64,000 bases of DNA. Origin: Solanum dulcamara. Lineage: Eukaryota; Streptophyta; Magnoliopsida; Solanales; Solanaceae. A model generated the notes under the pieces. That model ran no database searches. It was not told the DNA's origin and was given only the letters and a program-made list of their open reading frames with translations. Made by a program: the position numbers and the translations under genes. The stretch's first letter is position 1. Each line of letters begins with the position of its first letter. Location of the stretch: the NCBI RefSeq assembly GCF_947179165.1, contig NC_077237.1, positions 10,654,735-10,718,734 of the forward strand. Reading direction: 5' to 3'. Of the stretch, positions 34,731 to 47,376 are shown piece by piece.

Positions 34731-35710
34731 TTACATATTATTAGTCTTATCGATATTCATATTGTTATCTAAAAAATTAAAGAAGTCAGTTACATCAAGG
34801 TGCATAGGCTCTATATTATCTTCAGAGATAAAGTTTATCTCTAGATTATTTTCTGCCCTTTTCAGAGATACCTGATATAGTTGAACAAGGCGCTTTGATG
34901 ACCGATAAATCCGTGACCAGTGCCCCACACCTCCACATCTATGACATATGTCTTCTGAATTTTTTTTGGGTAAAGCTTCTGGCTTTTTACCCTGCCTTTT
35001 ATATTGCTGATCATTTTTCGGTGTCAATCGAGTATCATGATTAAAATTTCTTCTTTGACCACGATCACGACTGGGGCCATGGCCTCTTTCACGTTGGTTA
35101 TAATTTGTCTGATTCACTTCTGAGAGTGGCAAAGAACCAACTGGTCGACTATCATGATTTTTCATTAATAATTCATTATGTTTTTCAGCAATAAGAAGGT
35201 GAGATAATAATTCAGAATATTTTGTAAAACTTTTTTTGCGATATTACTGCTGTAGGAGCATATTTGCAGGTGGAAATGTGGAGTATGTTTTTTCCAGTTT
35301 ATCTTGCTCAGTGATTTCGTTTCCGCATAAATTTAACTGAGCTATAATTCTAAATAAGTCAGAATTATATTATGTTATATTCTTGAAGTCCATTAGTCTC
35401 AGATTTAGCTAATCATGACGAGCTTATGGAAGCATGACCAACTTAAGGTGGTCATATCTTTCTTTTAAATTTTTCCACAATTTTAGGGGGGGTTTAATGT
35501 GAGATATTGTAATTTTAGCCCCTCGTCAAGATGGTGGCGGAGAAAAATCATAGCTTTTGCATGGTCTTGACTAGATGCCATGTTATCTTCTTTGATGGTA
35601 TCTGTCAGACCCATCGATTCTAGATGAATTTCGGCATCAAGTGCCCATGATGAGTAGCCTTTTCCAGAGATATCAAGAGCAGTAAATTCAAGTTTAAAAA
35701 TATTTGCCAT
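34731..35710 (-). pseudogene. Copia gag, broken
   Basis: Starts at ATG 35710 (MANIFKLEFTALDISGKGYS, then IHLESMGLTDTIKEDN and AMIFLRHHLDEGL). The frame is lost near 35483 and resumes at 35165-34731. There ICHRCGGVGHWSRIYR is a CCHC zinc knuckle in which the last Cys is replaced by Tyr. Gag would form the particle and bind element RNA. The frameshift and the lost zinc ligand argue against function. Confidence 0.82.
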
Positions 35711-35790
35711 TTTATGAAAATAAATTTAAATAAAACTCTTACCGTATTTTGTTACCTTAAAAAAATAGTCGGAGCCTCGTGCTGATAACG

Positions 35791-36025
35791 TGTTGTTAAA
35801 AATAAACTAAATTTCGTACAATAAGGCGGACAGAAACAAAGGAGAAACAGAGAATTGGCGTGTATCTATTTCACTTTGTTCTCTCGTTTTTCTATCTATG
35901 TTTTCTGCCAACATTACACAAAGAATAGGCTATATTTATAGCCATGAAATGTAGTAAAAACCAAGTGGGCAAATTGTCCACTTTCAGTGGGGCCCACTTG
36001 GAAAAACAACATCCATTTCCTAACA
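35791..36025 (-). repeat. Copia 5' LTR (right end on +)
   Basis: 235 bp. Identical in layout to the other LTR but with a single CCCACTTTCAGTGGGG-type unit, which accounts for the whole 32-bp length difference. Confidence 0.93.
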
Positions 36026-36560
36026 GATATAAATTTATTTGCTTTCAACAAATTGTATTGAGACAATCAAAATTAACACTCTTGATATATGAAGCATGAA
36101 TAAATTTGAGAAAGAGAAGCAAAATATTGGGGAACATAATTTTCTTCAATTTTTCTTTCTCTTTTCATGTTGCCTATTGTTTTTCTTTCTTTTCCATAAA
36201 TTGAATTAATTACGCTTGATATCAATTTCAATTTTGATGTATTAGTAGGGCCATTAGCCATATAGAGATTCTATTAGTGGGGTCAAGATAAACCACTTAT
36301 ATTTAAGAACTTCCTATGGTGGGATAATATTCTTTTCATATTGAACAGTACAGTAAACTAAATCTTTTTTGTACAAATAATATTCCTTTTTATTCAGAAC
36401 AATAAACTAAATCAACTTTGTTAGAAAAGCTTAATGATAATCATCTTAATATTCTATGGACAAACTGTCAATGAATACTATTAGACAATAAAGAATTAGC
36501 GATGGACAGACTTTCCTAGTTAAATAATAAAACTTCATGCTAATCCCATTTAGTGATAAA

Positions 36561-37618
36561 TTACAAAAAAAAAAAAAAAATCATTAGCTAAAAGCTACTT
36601 AGCAAAGAATTAACCGCCGTGGAAGATTTTGGTTGACGACAATACTTATTAATTAATGAGATTTTTACATTCATGAATTAATAGAAAACATATTGTTAAG
36701 TTCTAAGTTCTTTTTTTGGGTTTCCGACACAAATCTGATTTGTCGAGAAATTGCACAGAGAAAAGACTCCTTATTTGAAGTAATTGTATTCTCAACTTCA
36801 AGCTCAAAGCATCTAGTTAAGAATTGAAGTGGAGTTACAACTTTATCAACGAATTCAATATAACTCAATAATTGTAAATTCAAGAAATCAATATGCAATG
36901 TTTTCTAAAATTCATAATCCATTAAACTTAAAATTTTAGCTAAGTTTTCAAATTCTCTGCAAAGATTTTTTTGAAAACAAATATTCTTAAGTTGAATTGT
37001 AAATGATATTGTGCGCTGTTTTGAACATATCATGTCTTTTATGAATTATTAGATCAATGTCAAATTAGGTACCACATTATTTGAATCTGTGTTGACAGTG
37101 GCACACTTGAGGACCCGTTTGGCCATAGATATTGCAATTTAATTGGTTTTTGAGCGACGAGATCGTTTTACAAGGGGAAACGATGCCCGTCTTCCTTTTG
37201 CTAACCCATATAGAAAGCTGAATTTCAAAATAAAACTATAACGCTGATTTTCTGGTCCTCTGAATGTGAAAGTGAGTAAATAAACATTAAAGAACCTGAC
37301 ATCTCTGATCTCTTAGCATCAAACCTAAATTCTTGTTGATCACAATTGAATAAAATCATGCATAGAAAACATCGATAAAGATACAAAATGGGGGAAGAAA
37401 ATTGAAGCTCCGACAACAACAAGAAAAGCAAGCAGGCAAATCTTGATAGTACGGGCAGCGGAATCAAGATTGTGAGTTTTTGTTCCTGCTGTGCTTTGTT
37501 CCTCAGGATAGAGTACTGCGAAAAGGATTTCAACTTTGTCACAATAAACTTCCATAGCAGAATTACTATAATTGATCTAAAGCTCGGCTCTACCTGTAGA
37601 GTTGTCCGATCAAGTGTT
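36561..37618. other. intergenic DNA and RPN5 3' flank
   Basis: No gene is supported. Contains a poly-A run near 36566-36583. The last few hundred bases probably include the RPN5 3' UTR (RPN5 stop at 37619-37621). ORFs here on - are short and lack homology. Confidence 0.4.
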
Positions 37619-40600
37619 TTAAGCCTTTAGTACAGCTTTGTGCACCATTGTTTCTTTGTGGATCTGGTGGCAACTCTTCTCAACCAGGTCAAGCAGCTTC
37701 TCCAAATTAAAAGCCCAGGAATTCAAGATGTCATTGCTATCTTTTGCGGGTTGGAAACAGACTATACCCATAGGTCTGTCAATCTTGGCAACCAATGCTT
37801 TTGATACAACCATTTCAGATAAATGCTTTTCGGCTTCCTGAAAATAACAAAAGAAAAGAAGATAAAATAGAACGATTATGTGACAGCTGCAACATCTAAA
37901 AAACTTGAGATCAGCAACAATGAAGAGAAAAATAGAACGTGACAACCAGTGATTGGTTTTCAGTTCCAAAATTTGAAAATTAGTGCACAGAAGGTAAAAT
38001 ATGAAAAAGAATATAACATTGGGAACATCTAGCAGCTCTCCACTGATTTACGCCAACAGCATTTTATCTTTCACACTGTTAACCTTCCTTTACTATTTTA
38101 GCGCAAAGGTGTAGCAAATTTCCCACCATCAGCAAGAGCTAGACTAGAACAAGGATCTTAACTATCTGAACCAGTTCTCAATCAACAAAGCTAGCAGCCA
38201 ATGTTTTTCACAAACACAAAGTTACATTGCTGTAAGGCACAGAGAGACCCCAAGACTTACACTGGCCCTCAGCCTTTGCACTTAGGTCAGACCACATTCC
38301 CTTGAATACCAGGACCTCTCAAAATACCACCAAAGATGAAGTAGAACATGTAGCTACTGTGCACAACACTTAAAAACAAATTTTGAATTAGGAATAGCAA
38401 TAAATTAAACATGCACCTGAATATCGAGGCACAATAAATCTGCCAGTCTCTTCAAGGTTATTCTTGAGTAGTATTTTGAGACGACAAGGATGTTCTGCAA
38501 AGAAAATAGTACTTAAAAGCGAAACCACAATTCAAGAGGAAAATGGACTGCAGCATAGATCAACTTGACAGATACCATAATGACAAATCATTCAACAGAG
38601 AATTAAAAGTGAGCCCTCGGATATTACATGCTCTATAACTCTCAGTTTGAGATCTTCGGCAGCCTTGTCCCCCAAAGTACCACCAGGCATATTCTTTTCA
38701 TTTTCAAACTCATCCTTGAATGTATTCCATAAAGCAGTCCATTGAATGACCTCCATGGTAATCAATTGCTTCAGAAGCAGCCTGAAGCAAAATCAGAAGG
38801 AAGATACAAAGTAATCATTAGCCTGAAGTTGGTTTCCCACTAGTGTAGAGGGTGGAAGAATATTGCAAACTTAATTAAAAAAACAGTTGTAGGATAAAAG
38901 ATGAAAAATACTTCCTTCTGCACATGCAAAATTCCACATTTATTGAAACATAAGAGACTAGATAAGTTAGTCAAGTAGTAGAATAAGGTTATAATACATG
39001 CTCATTACTTGATATTTCTGTTTAGAGTTCCAATTTTGAAATGTCAGCCTAAGAAAGCAAGGACTTCAAAGATCGCCTTGATCATTGAATGACTCTGATC
39101 TCCTACAGCCTTAACATGCAACACACATTTCAAATAAGCAAAAATTGCAACAATGAAAACCCAAAGAACCAGACTTGAATTCTATTGCTCCAGCCAATTT
39201 ATTTTGTGTGATACAATTTGAGTAGAGAGGAAGTGTAAGATGGCTCAGTTGACACTTCTACTATATTAGTAATTGAAGAAAATATTAAGACAGTTTCTGA
39301 AAGCTAATTTGTTACGGAAACATCTGATGAATTTGAGAACAGTAAAAAAAACTTGGATTCTTGAAGTTTCTGAAAGATGCAGAATGATGTTGTTGATGGA
39401 CGGATGGAAAATATCCTCGACATCCCAAAATAGAAATTGCTATATGAACTTGACTTGGGCCCAAGTATAAAATATTTATAATCAAATGTTCTATAACTAC
39501 ACAGCATGAAATAATTTCCACATGAGGAGTTGTTGGCAATTGGCAAAATTTTGAGAAATCTTACCCCACAAACCCAAATATACAAATGCAAAGATAGTAG
39601 CTCCATAAACATAGTTATTCCTTGTTTCCTTTTTTTATAAGTAGCAACAATAAACATAGTGCAATAGAATTTTTTGCACGAAACCTGAAATGAGGAATTT
39701 CTGAAAGATTTTTGTCCTCCAAAGTTGAGTTATGAAGACTTGATTGCATAGAATCATGAGGAGACAATACCAAGTACCAGCAAATTTTCCTCAGAACCTA
39801 CATGAAATAACAGAGGTCAGCACACTAGTTGGTCAATTATGCCTGCTCCAATAAGAAAGGGCCTCTAATTACAACTTAAGTTACCAAAATTGAATACATT
39901 GTATTTTATTTTGTCAGTGACTACAAGTTACCAAAACAGAATACGTCCATCCATCCCACGGATTTTTCTCCTATTAATATAAATCTTTGACTCAAACCAA
40001 TAAAATAATATTACATTTGTTTAATATTCTGGAGAACAATCAATGGTCTGTAGAAAGAGTTTTAGCCAGACTAATGACTCTTTCTTCCCATTAGCCTTTA
40101 TGTTTCTCTTCGTATTATTCACACTTCTACATTTATACGCATTCTTGTTTTCTTCTTAATCTAATTATTGCCAAGTCTTATGCCACAGTTCGAAATTTGT
40201 TTTCCTTTTGCCCAAGCTATATAATAGTTGTTTTTATACACATAATAATTAGCATAGATGCCTATTATATTTCAAAATGTCCTTGAAGTACGAGGAGACC
40301 AAAGTCCACTGATCCACACGGGTAGACTAAGAGCCTGTTTGGATTGGCTTATCTTTGGTGCTTTTAAGCCAAAATGGCTTTTAAGCACTTTTTTTTGAGA
40401 AGGTAACAAATGGCTTTCAAGCACTTTATAGTTAGAAATCTTAACTTATAGTTTTTGGCTTATAAGTCATACGCTATAACCCCATCCAAACAAATTCTTA
40501 CAAATGATAAAGCTCTCTTCTTTTTTCCCCCATATAATCATCTTTCTGACAGATGAAAAGGATGCCTGCCGCTTTATCTAGAAAAATGAAAAGGATGCCG

Positions 40601-43600
40601 ACCCCTATCTCGTGAGATGAAGAGAAGCCTGACTAGCTGTGTAAGACTAAAATCCCAGCTCACAATTATCATATGCTACCACAGGAAAACTAATCCTATT
40701 ACTTCTCTATGAATGATATATTTGATGGTTTTGTAGCACCTCTACTTGATGTAGAAATTAGAATTTTCATCTAGGTGTAAATAAATTTAATTGTCACCTA
40801 ATTTTAAGTTATGCAACAGTGACGTATCCGTTTCAACAGATTAATAATTCCCAACCCGTTTTACTTTTGTCAGATTTGGTACCTTATATTGGTAAATCAA
40901 TTCAGTTGTCACATTATTTTGAATTTTTTTTTTTTGATGAAGTGAAATATCATTTAAGGCATCCAGGGAAATGATATAATGCAGCAGAATGATTATTGTT
41001 ATATTTCTGTAAAGAATTGCTCATTAACCAACACTACTTCATAGATATACTACTTTTAAAAATTCAAAACTAATTGTCCATCGGATAATACCACAAGCAA
41101 CATCTCCAAATTATAAATTATGTAGAATGTGAGTATGCATGAAAGGGACCAACTTACTGGTATCCACTGTGCTGGGTCTTCTTTCACGGAAGGGATCTCA
41201 TATATAGCCTTGTAACAGCGACATATTTCAAGGTAATCATTGCTATGTGAGTAATACCTGCAACAGAAGTAGAAACAAATGATCTCCAGCTTAAGATACA
41301 CAAATGCAAAAAAAAGATCTCCATCTGAAACCATTTATTCATCTAGAGCTCTATCACTCTAAATAAGTAAGCATCTCAGGCCTTAGGGTTGATGACCTGC
41401 TAAATCAACAGTCAAGAAAATCATGCAAGGTCCCTCCAACCTAAAACTTTGGAGAAGTGGCAAGAACTAGTCTACGATAAATAAAATAAACTTCCGTTCA
41501 CATTTGATAGGTGATTCAACTTTGAAAGACCTTTACCACTTCAAAACCCACTATCAGCTTAGGTGACTCAAATTTATAGGGAGTAGATGAGCATAACCAC
41601 GTTATTTAATTGTCACGTATTCTGAAGACAACTTTAAGATACTTCTTATCATCTTGAAAGGAAGTGTAAAGTATAACAGAATTATAATTATCTCTAAGGT
41701 TTAGTCCCCTGCTCCCAATGAATGTGCTGGATCCTTGATTAATCCACATTTAAAGCATAACCAGATGTACCTAATCATTAATTGATAGTAGATCTGCTTC
41801 AACTCTAGCAGTGAAGGAATATCCGCAGCAGGCTCCTCGACCACATTTTCACCCTCCTTTGCTTTCTTCTTTTCTTTAGATGGATCAGCTTCAAACACTC
41901 TGGGATTGATCTTTCTTGAGAGTATTTGAGCACGAACATAATCTTTATGATCTAAGCATAGACGAACCTGCAATATTCAGCATCACACAGTTAATCCAAA
42001 AGCATGCTCTCATTTATGTTTTGGGTAGAAAGAAAAGGAAGAATTTTACCCATCAAAAAGGAGAAAGAAAAGGAAGAGTATCACATACTTGTTCAAGAAT
42101 AAAGGCTATCTTTTCAGTTTTTGCCATCGCTCCAAAGGTTTCAACCTGTTAGTTAAGCCATGGACACATCACATTGTAAGTGGAAAAAAAGGATAAAGAA
42201 TAAGGACCATAATATTGCAGTTAGACATCAATTACACAAGCCAAAAAAGACCAAGAAGACACCAAAGTGAAGGTCAACAAACACTGACCGCAACTTCTTG
42301 CATCAAATCAGCAGCCTCGCCTATGAGTTCTTGTTCCTCTTTAATCTTTGCGAGTTTCTTAATCAAGCGAGCTCTCTCAATCTCAACATATATCTACATT
42401 CCAGATCATAGTTGCTCAGTAGGAAAGAGAAACAGATTGCAGTGATGTCTTTATCAAAATGAAAATGCGCTCACCTTTCCTGCAGACACACTGTTAAGAG
42501 TTTTGATGAGTTCTATCTTAGTGTCAAGATCTGGCGTCTGGTCAATGTACTGCATGGCTTGTTGGACCATGGCCTGTACAGCCTGCACGAGTACCAGAAA
42601 AAACACCAAGCATGTTATTATAAAGTTTAAGGACAAATGAACGCGTAGCATCATGCATCAGTGTCATCGCAACTTGACGAAGTACTGCAATGCCACATGT
42701 ATATTTTTCATGGGAATGGCTCATTCTATACACATATACATGGGAAAAAGGAAGAGAATATCTAAAAAGCATTTCAAATACGGAATGTACGGGACTCAGG
42801 AGCTTACAAAATACTCTAGTATGCTTACCTGATTTTCTCAAAACACAAGCACATTGGTAGTGAACTGCCCAAGCATTCACAGATGAAGCCACAATATGCA
42901 TGTTCCCAGGTAGATGGTAAGTGAAAACAAGTAAAAGCAAAAAATTCTAATTAAGCACCAAGCAAATGCGATCCAACTTCTTGTTCATTTTCCAGTGGCC
43001 TAGGCCTCATCCAACTTCCTTGCATCTCTAAGTAATCTGTATTTTTTGTTCCAATAAGTTCTATACAGAAGTAGTGACTGGTAGAAATACCTGTCCCCTA
43101 GGCAAACACATCCAAGACCACCCATGATCACATATTCACTTATACCCCAAATCCAACATTCTCCGAGACAAATTTTTGCAGCCATAGGAAACATGGCTTA
43201 AAAGGTCCATACATAAAACTGATAACCCACAATTTGGTTGCCAACATAGGTTTCTGTTTTTGTATCTTGGTCGTAGTTGACATTTTTCCTTGTATCTAAC
43301 CCCTCACCTCAAATTTCTTTGTTATTTGTTTTGATTTGATTCCTAGCTTTTCTTTTGGAACTCTCCACCAACGTCACTAACCAAGAACTTTGCCCTACGT
43401 TCATCCTTTCCAAATTCATTTCCAAGAGAGCTCAAATGTGTCTGTATCTTCTTTTTTGGACAAGGTAAAAGCTCACATGTGTTTTATCTATCTTTCATAA
43501 ATCTTACTAATCCTGTTTCGACCATTCATTTTCAACAACCATAAATATGAATATTAGATCTAGAAGTCCTGAAACCAAATGTCGCCCTGAAATAATAATC

Positions 43601-45412
43601 CTAATAAACAACTTCATCAAAAAAAATGAAAAAGGGAATTGCAAACGAAGCCATCTCTAAAGTAGTTCATCAGTAGAACAGGTAAAATCTCAGTGCAACA
43701 TGGCAATTATGACAAGTTTTAGAATTAACCATGGTGCATGCATTTTCCTTACCAGCATGTCTTATTGCTGGAACAAATCAATGTAAGACTTACTCTTCAG
43801 TCTTTACTACTTTTTTTTAATGATCGAGCTCCTTTGGAACTTGGGGATAATGGGCCCACCCTTCTACCCTTTTCCACCTAAATACAAAGCTTAGTTTATA
43901 GTGCAGGGCTGGAACTTGTGACACCTCGACCTTTTTTTTAACTTAAAAGAGGCAAAATCCATCCAACACCCCTATCAAGTAGTACCCCTTTTTAGCAGTG
44001 CTAAAGTGGGTGGGACGAGAGCTGATGTTCCAGTACCACTTAAATCTAACTCCATTTTCTTATCAGCAGACCAACTCTGTTCAAGAGCAAATTGGCCTTC
44101 TTCGTTTTCGGCATTTCTATATTCTGAAATAGTAAAACAAAGAGGATAACTTTCCACTTTTTCTAAGTAGACCCCAGCCTATCCTAACTTTTGCTATGTT
44201 CATGGAAGCATTCATAGGTAATCCCACATATCTTTTTATTCAAGTAAACTAAAATATTAAGCACTACTCTGTCCTTTTGCTTTTCGAAAGTCCAAACAAG
44301 GGAGAGAATCTCAGTTCCATTCCTTTTGTACCAAGAAAAGCATAGAGATGACCTTATCCTCTCACCTAGAACTAGAGAAGAACATTAATCCAATGCCCTC
44401 ACCTACTTCCTCATTAAAGGAAAGGTTACAAGTCTGATCAGCTAAAACATATGAAGTTTTGAGAAACACACTAAGAAATCAGCACGTTTTCCATGTTCCT
44501 TCCATTGAATTTACAGCAAGACTGCAAGAGCAAGGAAGAACCTAGACAGTGTATCATAGCTCCGGCATATCATACATATTGCACAAGCAATTATATTATA
44601 CTAATACATTGAAATGTATACATTCAGAGAAAGAACTCAAACATTTTGGTACTATGGATCAGAAAAACAAAATGTGAAAGAAAAGAGGATGGTAAGAAAG
44701 TAAGTCCAATTTTGGCAAGTTCTAAATACTATTTAGTGAAAACATTTTTGCTCCACACTTGCAAAGAAAGATAACTAATAGATTGCCCTCTAAGTTCTAA
44801 ACATTCCTACCATCAGTATCACAGGTGGGTTCATCAAAATCATTTTTTTCTTATTTACTCAGTAAAGTCTTACTACATATGAAACTCAACACGGGTCAAA
44901 TCAAAACTTCAATTACGTGAAAAATCAAGATCTTTAGGTACTACCAAAAGCTTATGCACCAGCAAAAAATATACTGATTTCTAAAACTTTCTCCCTTTTC
45001 CTTCACATAATTTAGCAAATAATAACATGATTTTCAACACCAGACTCATAAGGAAACAAAAACCCAAATTTATTTATTTTTTAAAATTGTAAAAGTTAAG
45101 TGATTAATAAATAAAATAGATGAACATGCCTGTTTCAATTGTCCACGGCGCTTAGATAATAGAACAATCTGTTCATTTAAAGTTTTCCATGCGCGAGCTT
45201 CAAAGCAAAGCTGAAGAATATCTGTAGCTGCTTTTCTAGTACCGGCGACATCACCAGCTTGCCTCATCTGCTTCTCTACATTCAGAAGCGCCTCAATTTG
45301 CGCCTCCAATTTCCCATCACCTTCCTGTAAACAACAAAACATTTCAAATGAATAAAAGATCGAAAATCGACCACGAATTATACAAATCGAAAGAATAATC
45401 GAAGTTTACCAT
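37619..45412 (-). CDS. RPN5: 26S proteasome non-ATPase regulatory subunit 12 (RPN5), complete, 11 exons
   Basis: RPN5 is a PCI-domain scaffold of the proteasome lid, where it contacts other lid subunits and helps hold the RPN11 deubiquitinase in place. Exons on -: 45410-45412, 45130-45324, 42475-42582, 42289-42393, 42089-42145, 41771-41967, 41158-41257, 39685-39797, 38628-38781, 38417-38494, 37619-37837. They sum to 1329 nt, a 442-aa protein, the family's usual plant length. Recognised words include [114 protein letters not shown] and [19 protein letters not shown]. The PCI domain covers roughly residues 250-415. All junctions use GT-AG except the intron after exon 2, which uses GC-AG. Exon 1 contributes only the ATG. 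No disabling change was seen. Confidence 0.96.
40331..40497. mobile_element. short MITE in an RPN5 intron
   Basis: GAGCCTGTTTGGATTGGCTT at the left and CCATCCAAACAAATTC at the right (reverse complement GAATTTGTTTGGATGG) form about 16-bp imperfect terminal repeats. The flanks TAA and TTA are close to a 3-bp TWA duplication of Tourist/PIF type. A classification as hAT-type is possible too. It lies in the intron between exons 7 and 8 of RPN5. Confidence 0.55.
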
Positions 45413-45490
45413 ATTGATTATTGAGTTTTTTGGTAGTTCGATTGAGATCGATTCTCTGAAACCCTAGAAGAGAGAGAGAGAGAGTCGAGT
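45413..45490 (-). promoter_or_regulatory. RPN5 5' UTR/proximal region with telo-box-like word and CT repeat
   Basis: Upstream of the RPN5 ATG lie AAACCCTAG (45459-45467 on +), resembling the telo-box often found near plant housekeeping genes, and a (GA)n run at 45468-45486, which is CT-rich on the gene strand. No TATA box position can be fixed from sequence alone. Confidence 0.4.
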
Positions 45491-47009
45491 TTGAAGTGAC
45501 TTTTAAATTTTACTTTATGAGTGTTTTTATTAGTCTAGTTTTCTTGTAGGAATAGTTATGCTCTTGGTGAAAAAGGGAGTTTAATAGTATTTATTTTAAA
45601 ATTGAAAATTGAGTTATGTTTGTGCATGAATATAAATTGAAGTTGTTTTTGAATTTTGTGAGTAATATGAGGTGAAAATTGTGAATATACCTTTTTGGAG
45701 TTTCTCAAATTGAATTTCTAAAAATTGTAATAATTTTATGTCCAAACAGTTTTTCAGATTAATATTTCTCGACAATCTAGTGATTTTTCGATCTTCGCTT
45801 TTAGTGACAGTAGTGTTTGATAATTGGGAATTCCTTTTCCTCAATCAATTCAGTTGTGTCAACCTTGGTCTAACATTTTGTTATGAGGTGGCTGGACAAA
45901 GATGGATTGAAGGTTGGATAGATTTGAGTTCAAGTTGCACAACACCTTTGATCGACCATAGGGCCTATTCTACTACTCTTATCAAATTCATTCTATTAAA
46001 GCGTAATGTAAAAAGCTCATTGTCATCTTGTATTTCTTTGATTTGAAAATTCTAGAAACTTGTTTGTGGATTTCTTTAACGAAAACCTCCTATCTTAATA
46101 ATATACCATTTGATTGAAACAGGTTTAGTGTTAATCCAATTCTTCGAGGCCAAGGATGGAATCGAAACATCATTTCAGGATTAGCAGTCTGATATATTTT
46201 CATTATATTACCTAACTACATCCACCACCTCATGTGCCAAAGTCAAATGGTTGTCCATCCTTCCCTACCCATTTTTTTGGGAGGGATTGCATGTTTAAGG
46301 CAATGCTTTTTGTAGATTGAGATGGATTGATTTTTGCTATTGAGCCTACTCCTTGTACCAGTTGATGTTAGGGCAGTGCTTATTGCTTAATATGAATTTT
46401 TGCCTTCCCAAGACAGTTTTGAGGTTTCCATCAATTATATAGAAGTTTCTATAACTGAATTTGCTTATACTCCCACTTGATAGTGTTATTTCTATAAATA
46501 AGATTGAGTACGAAAATATTGAATTGACTTCAATCGAGATTGCCTCAGCTTCTTAGGCACATGAGGAGCCAGCCTAATAATTTTTGAATCAAAATTGCAC
46601 TTAAAGAAAAGTTCTACCAAGGCCAGATTAAAAGGGAGAATTCACTTTTCAACAATTTAATTGACCCGATTCCTTCTTGAGAAGCTAAAGTTGAATGATC
46701 GAAGTCTGCTAAAGAGAGGAAAAAATATCTATGCATGTTATTACAGTCTTTCTTAAGAATTCTTTGAACGTGTCGATCATTCTATCAGTTTATTTTATCA
46801 ACTTATCCTAAGATCTCGTCGCCAAGAATTTCCCGACAACGACAGAGAAAGCAACTTATTGCTGTGGCGGTGAGATTTTTTTCTTTCGTTCAGACTGTCA
46901 ACACATGAATAAGAGAACTAATCTACTTGATTGTGTTAGCGAGGACCTCTCGGACACGCTAGATAAGTTAAAAGACACTTGACCATAAAGAAAGGAATAT
47001 TAGAATTAG
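45491..47009. other. intergenic DNA
   Basis: No gene is supported. The + ORF at 45738-46046 has no recognised domain. The right part may belong to the same old Copia element as the RNase H relic at 47010, but I could not show it. Confidence 0.35.
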
Positions 47010-47376
47010 GTAAAATGGAGATTAAGATATCTGAAAGATACAGTCAATTTGAAGTTGTGCTTTGAAAATGACAAACCTGGACTTTTTTGTTACACGGGCT
47101 CTTTATTTGGGAGGTAATCTGGAGAATTCAAGATCCACTTTCGATTATTTTATCACTTTTGAAGATGGAACTTATTCGTGGCAGTCTAGATTATAGAGAT
47201 GTATAGCTTTATCCATTGTAGAAATTGTATACATTGCTATAACTGAAAGTGCCAAAGAATTGCTTTGGATGAAGGAATTTACTCGAGACCTTGGCTTTGA
47301 ACAATCAAGATATATTGTATTCTCTGATAATTAAAATGTTGTCTATCTCACCAAGCACTCCATTAATTCTTGAGTA
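47010..47376 (+). pseudogene. Tnt1-like Copia RNase H relic
   Basis: In shifting frames the + strand reads KWRLRYLKDTVNLKLCFEND, KPGLFCYT, FDYFITFEDGTYSWQSRL, RCIALSIVEIVYIAITESAK, ELLWMKEFTRDLGFEQSRYI and VFSDN. This matches the RNase H end of Tork/Tnt1-type Copia elements (the family has YTDAD, SWQS, TEAEYIA, ELLW, CDSQSA). Catalytic Asp in YTDAD is lost. No LTRs were found near it, so it is an old fragment. Confidence 0.65.

Larger units (their letters stand above)
30594..36025 (-). mobile_element. Ty1/Copia LTR retrotransposon (TSD GATAT)
   Basis: 5432 bp, flanked by GATAT (30589-30593 and 36026-36030). LTRs at 30594-30860 and 35791-36025 both start TGTTGTTAAA and end CTAACA. On the minus strand the order is gag, protease, integrase, reverse transcriptase, RNase H, the Copia order. 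A purine tract (minus-strand CTAAGGGGGAG, 30861-30871) precedes the 3' LTR. The primer site next to the 5' LTR reads GTTATCAGCACGAGGCTC, not the standard TGGTATCAGAGC. The LTRs differ at 9 of about 235 aligned bases plus one array-length change, so the insertion is fairly young. Gag and pol contain stops and frameshifts. Confidence 0.93.
29985..36560 (+). repeat. dispersed repeat R, longest copy, interrupted by Copia
   Basis: 29985-30593 matches 3980-4606. After the Copia element, 36026-36250 matches 4606-4800, and 36258-36560 matches 2930-3262. It is the only copy here joining both right-hand blocks, so it shows the order of the family. Its hairpin centre carries the Copia insertion. Confidence 0.65.

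Noticed and set aside
45738..46046. 102-codon ORF upstream of RPN5
   Set aside because: No domain or convincing codon pattern in AT-rich DNA; left as intergenic.
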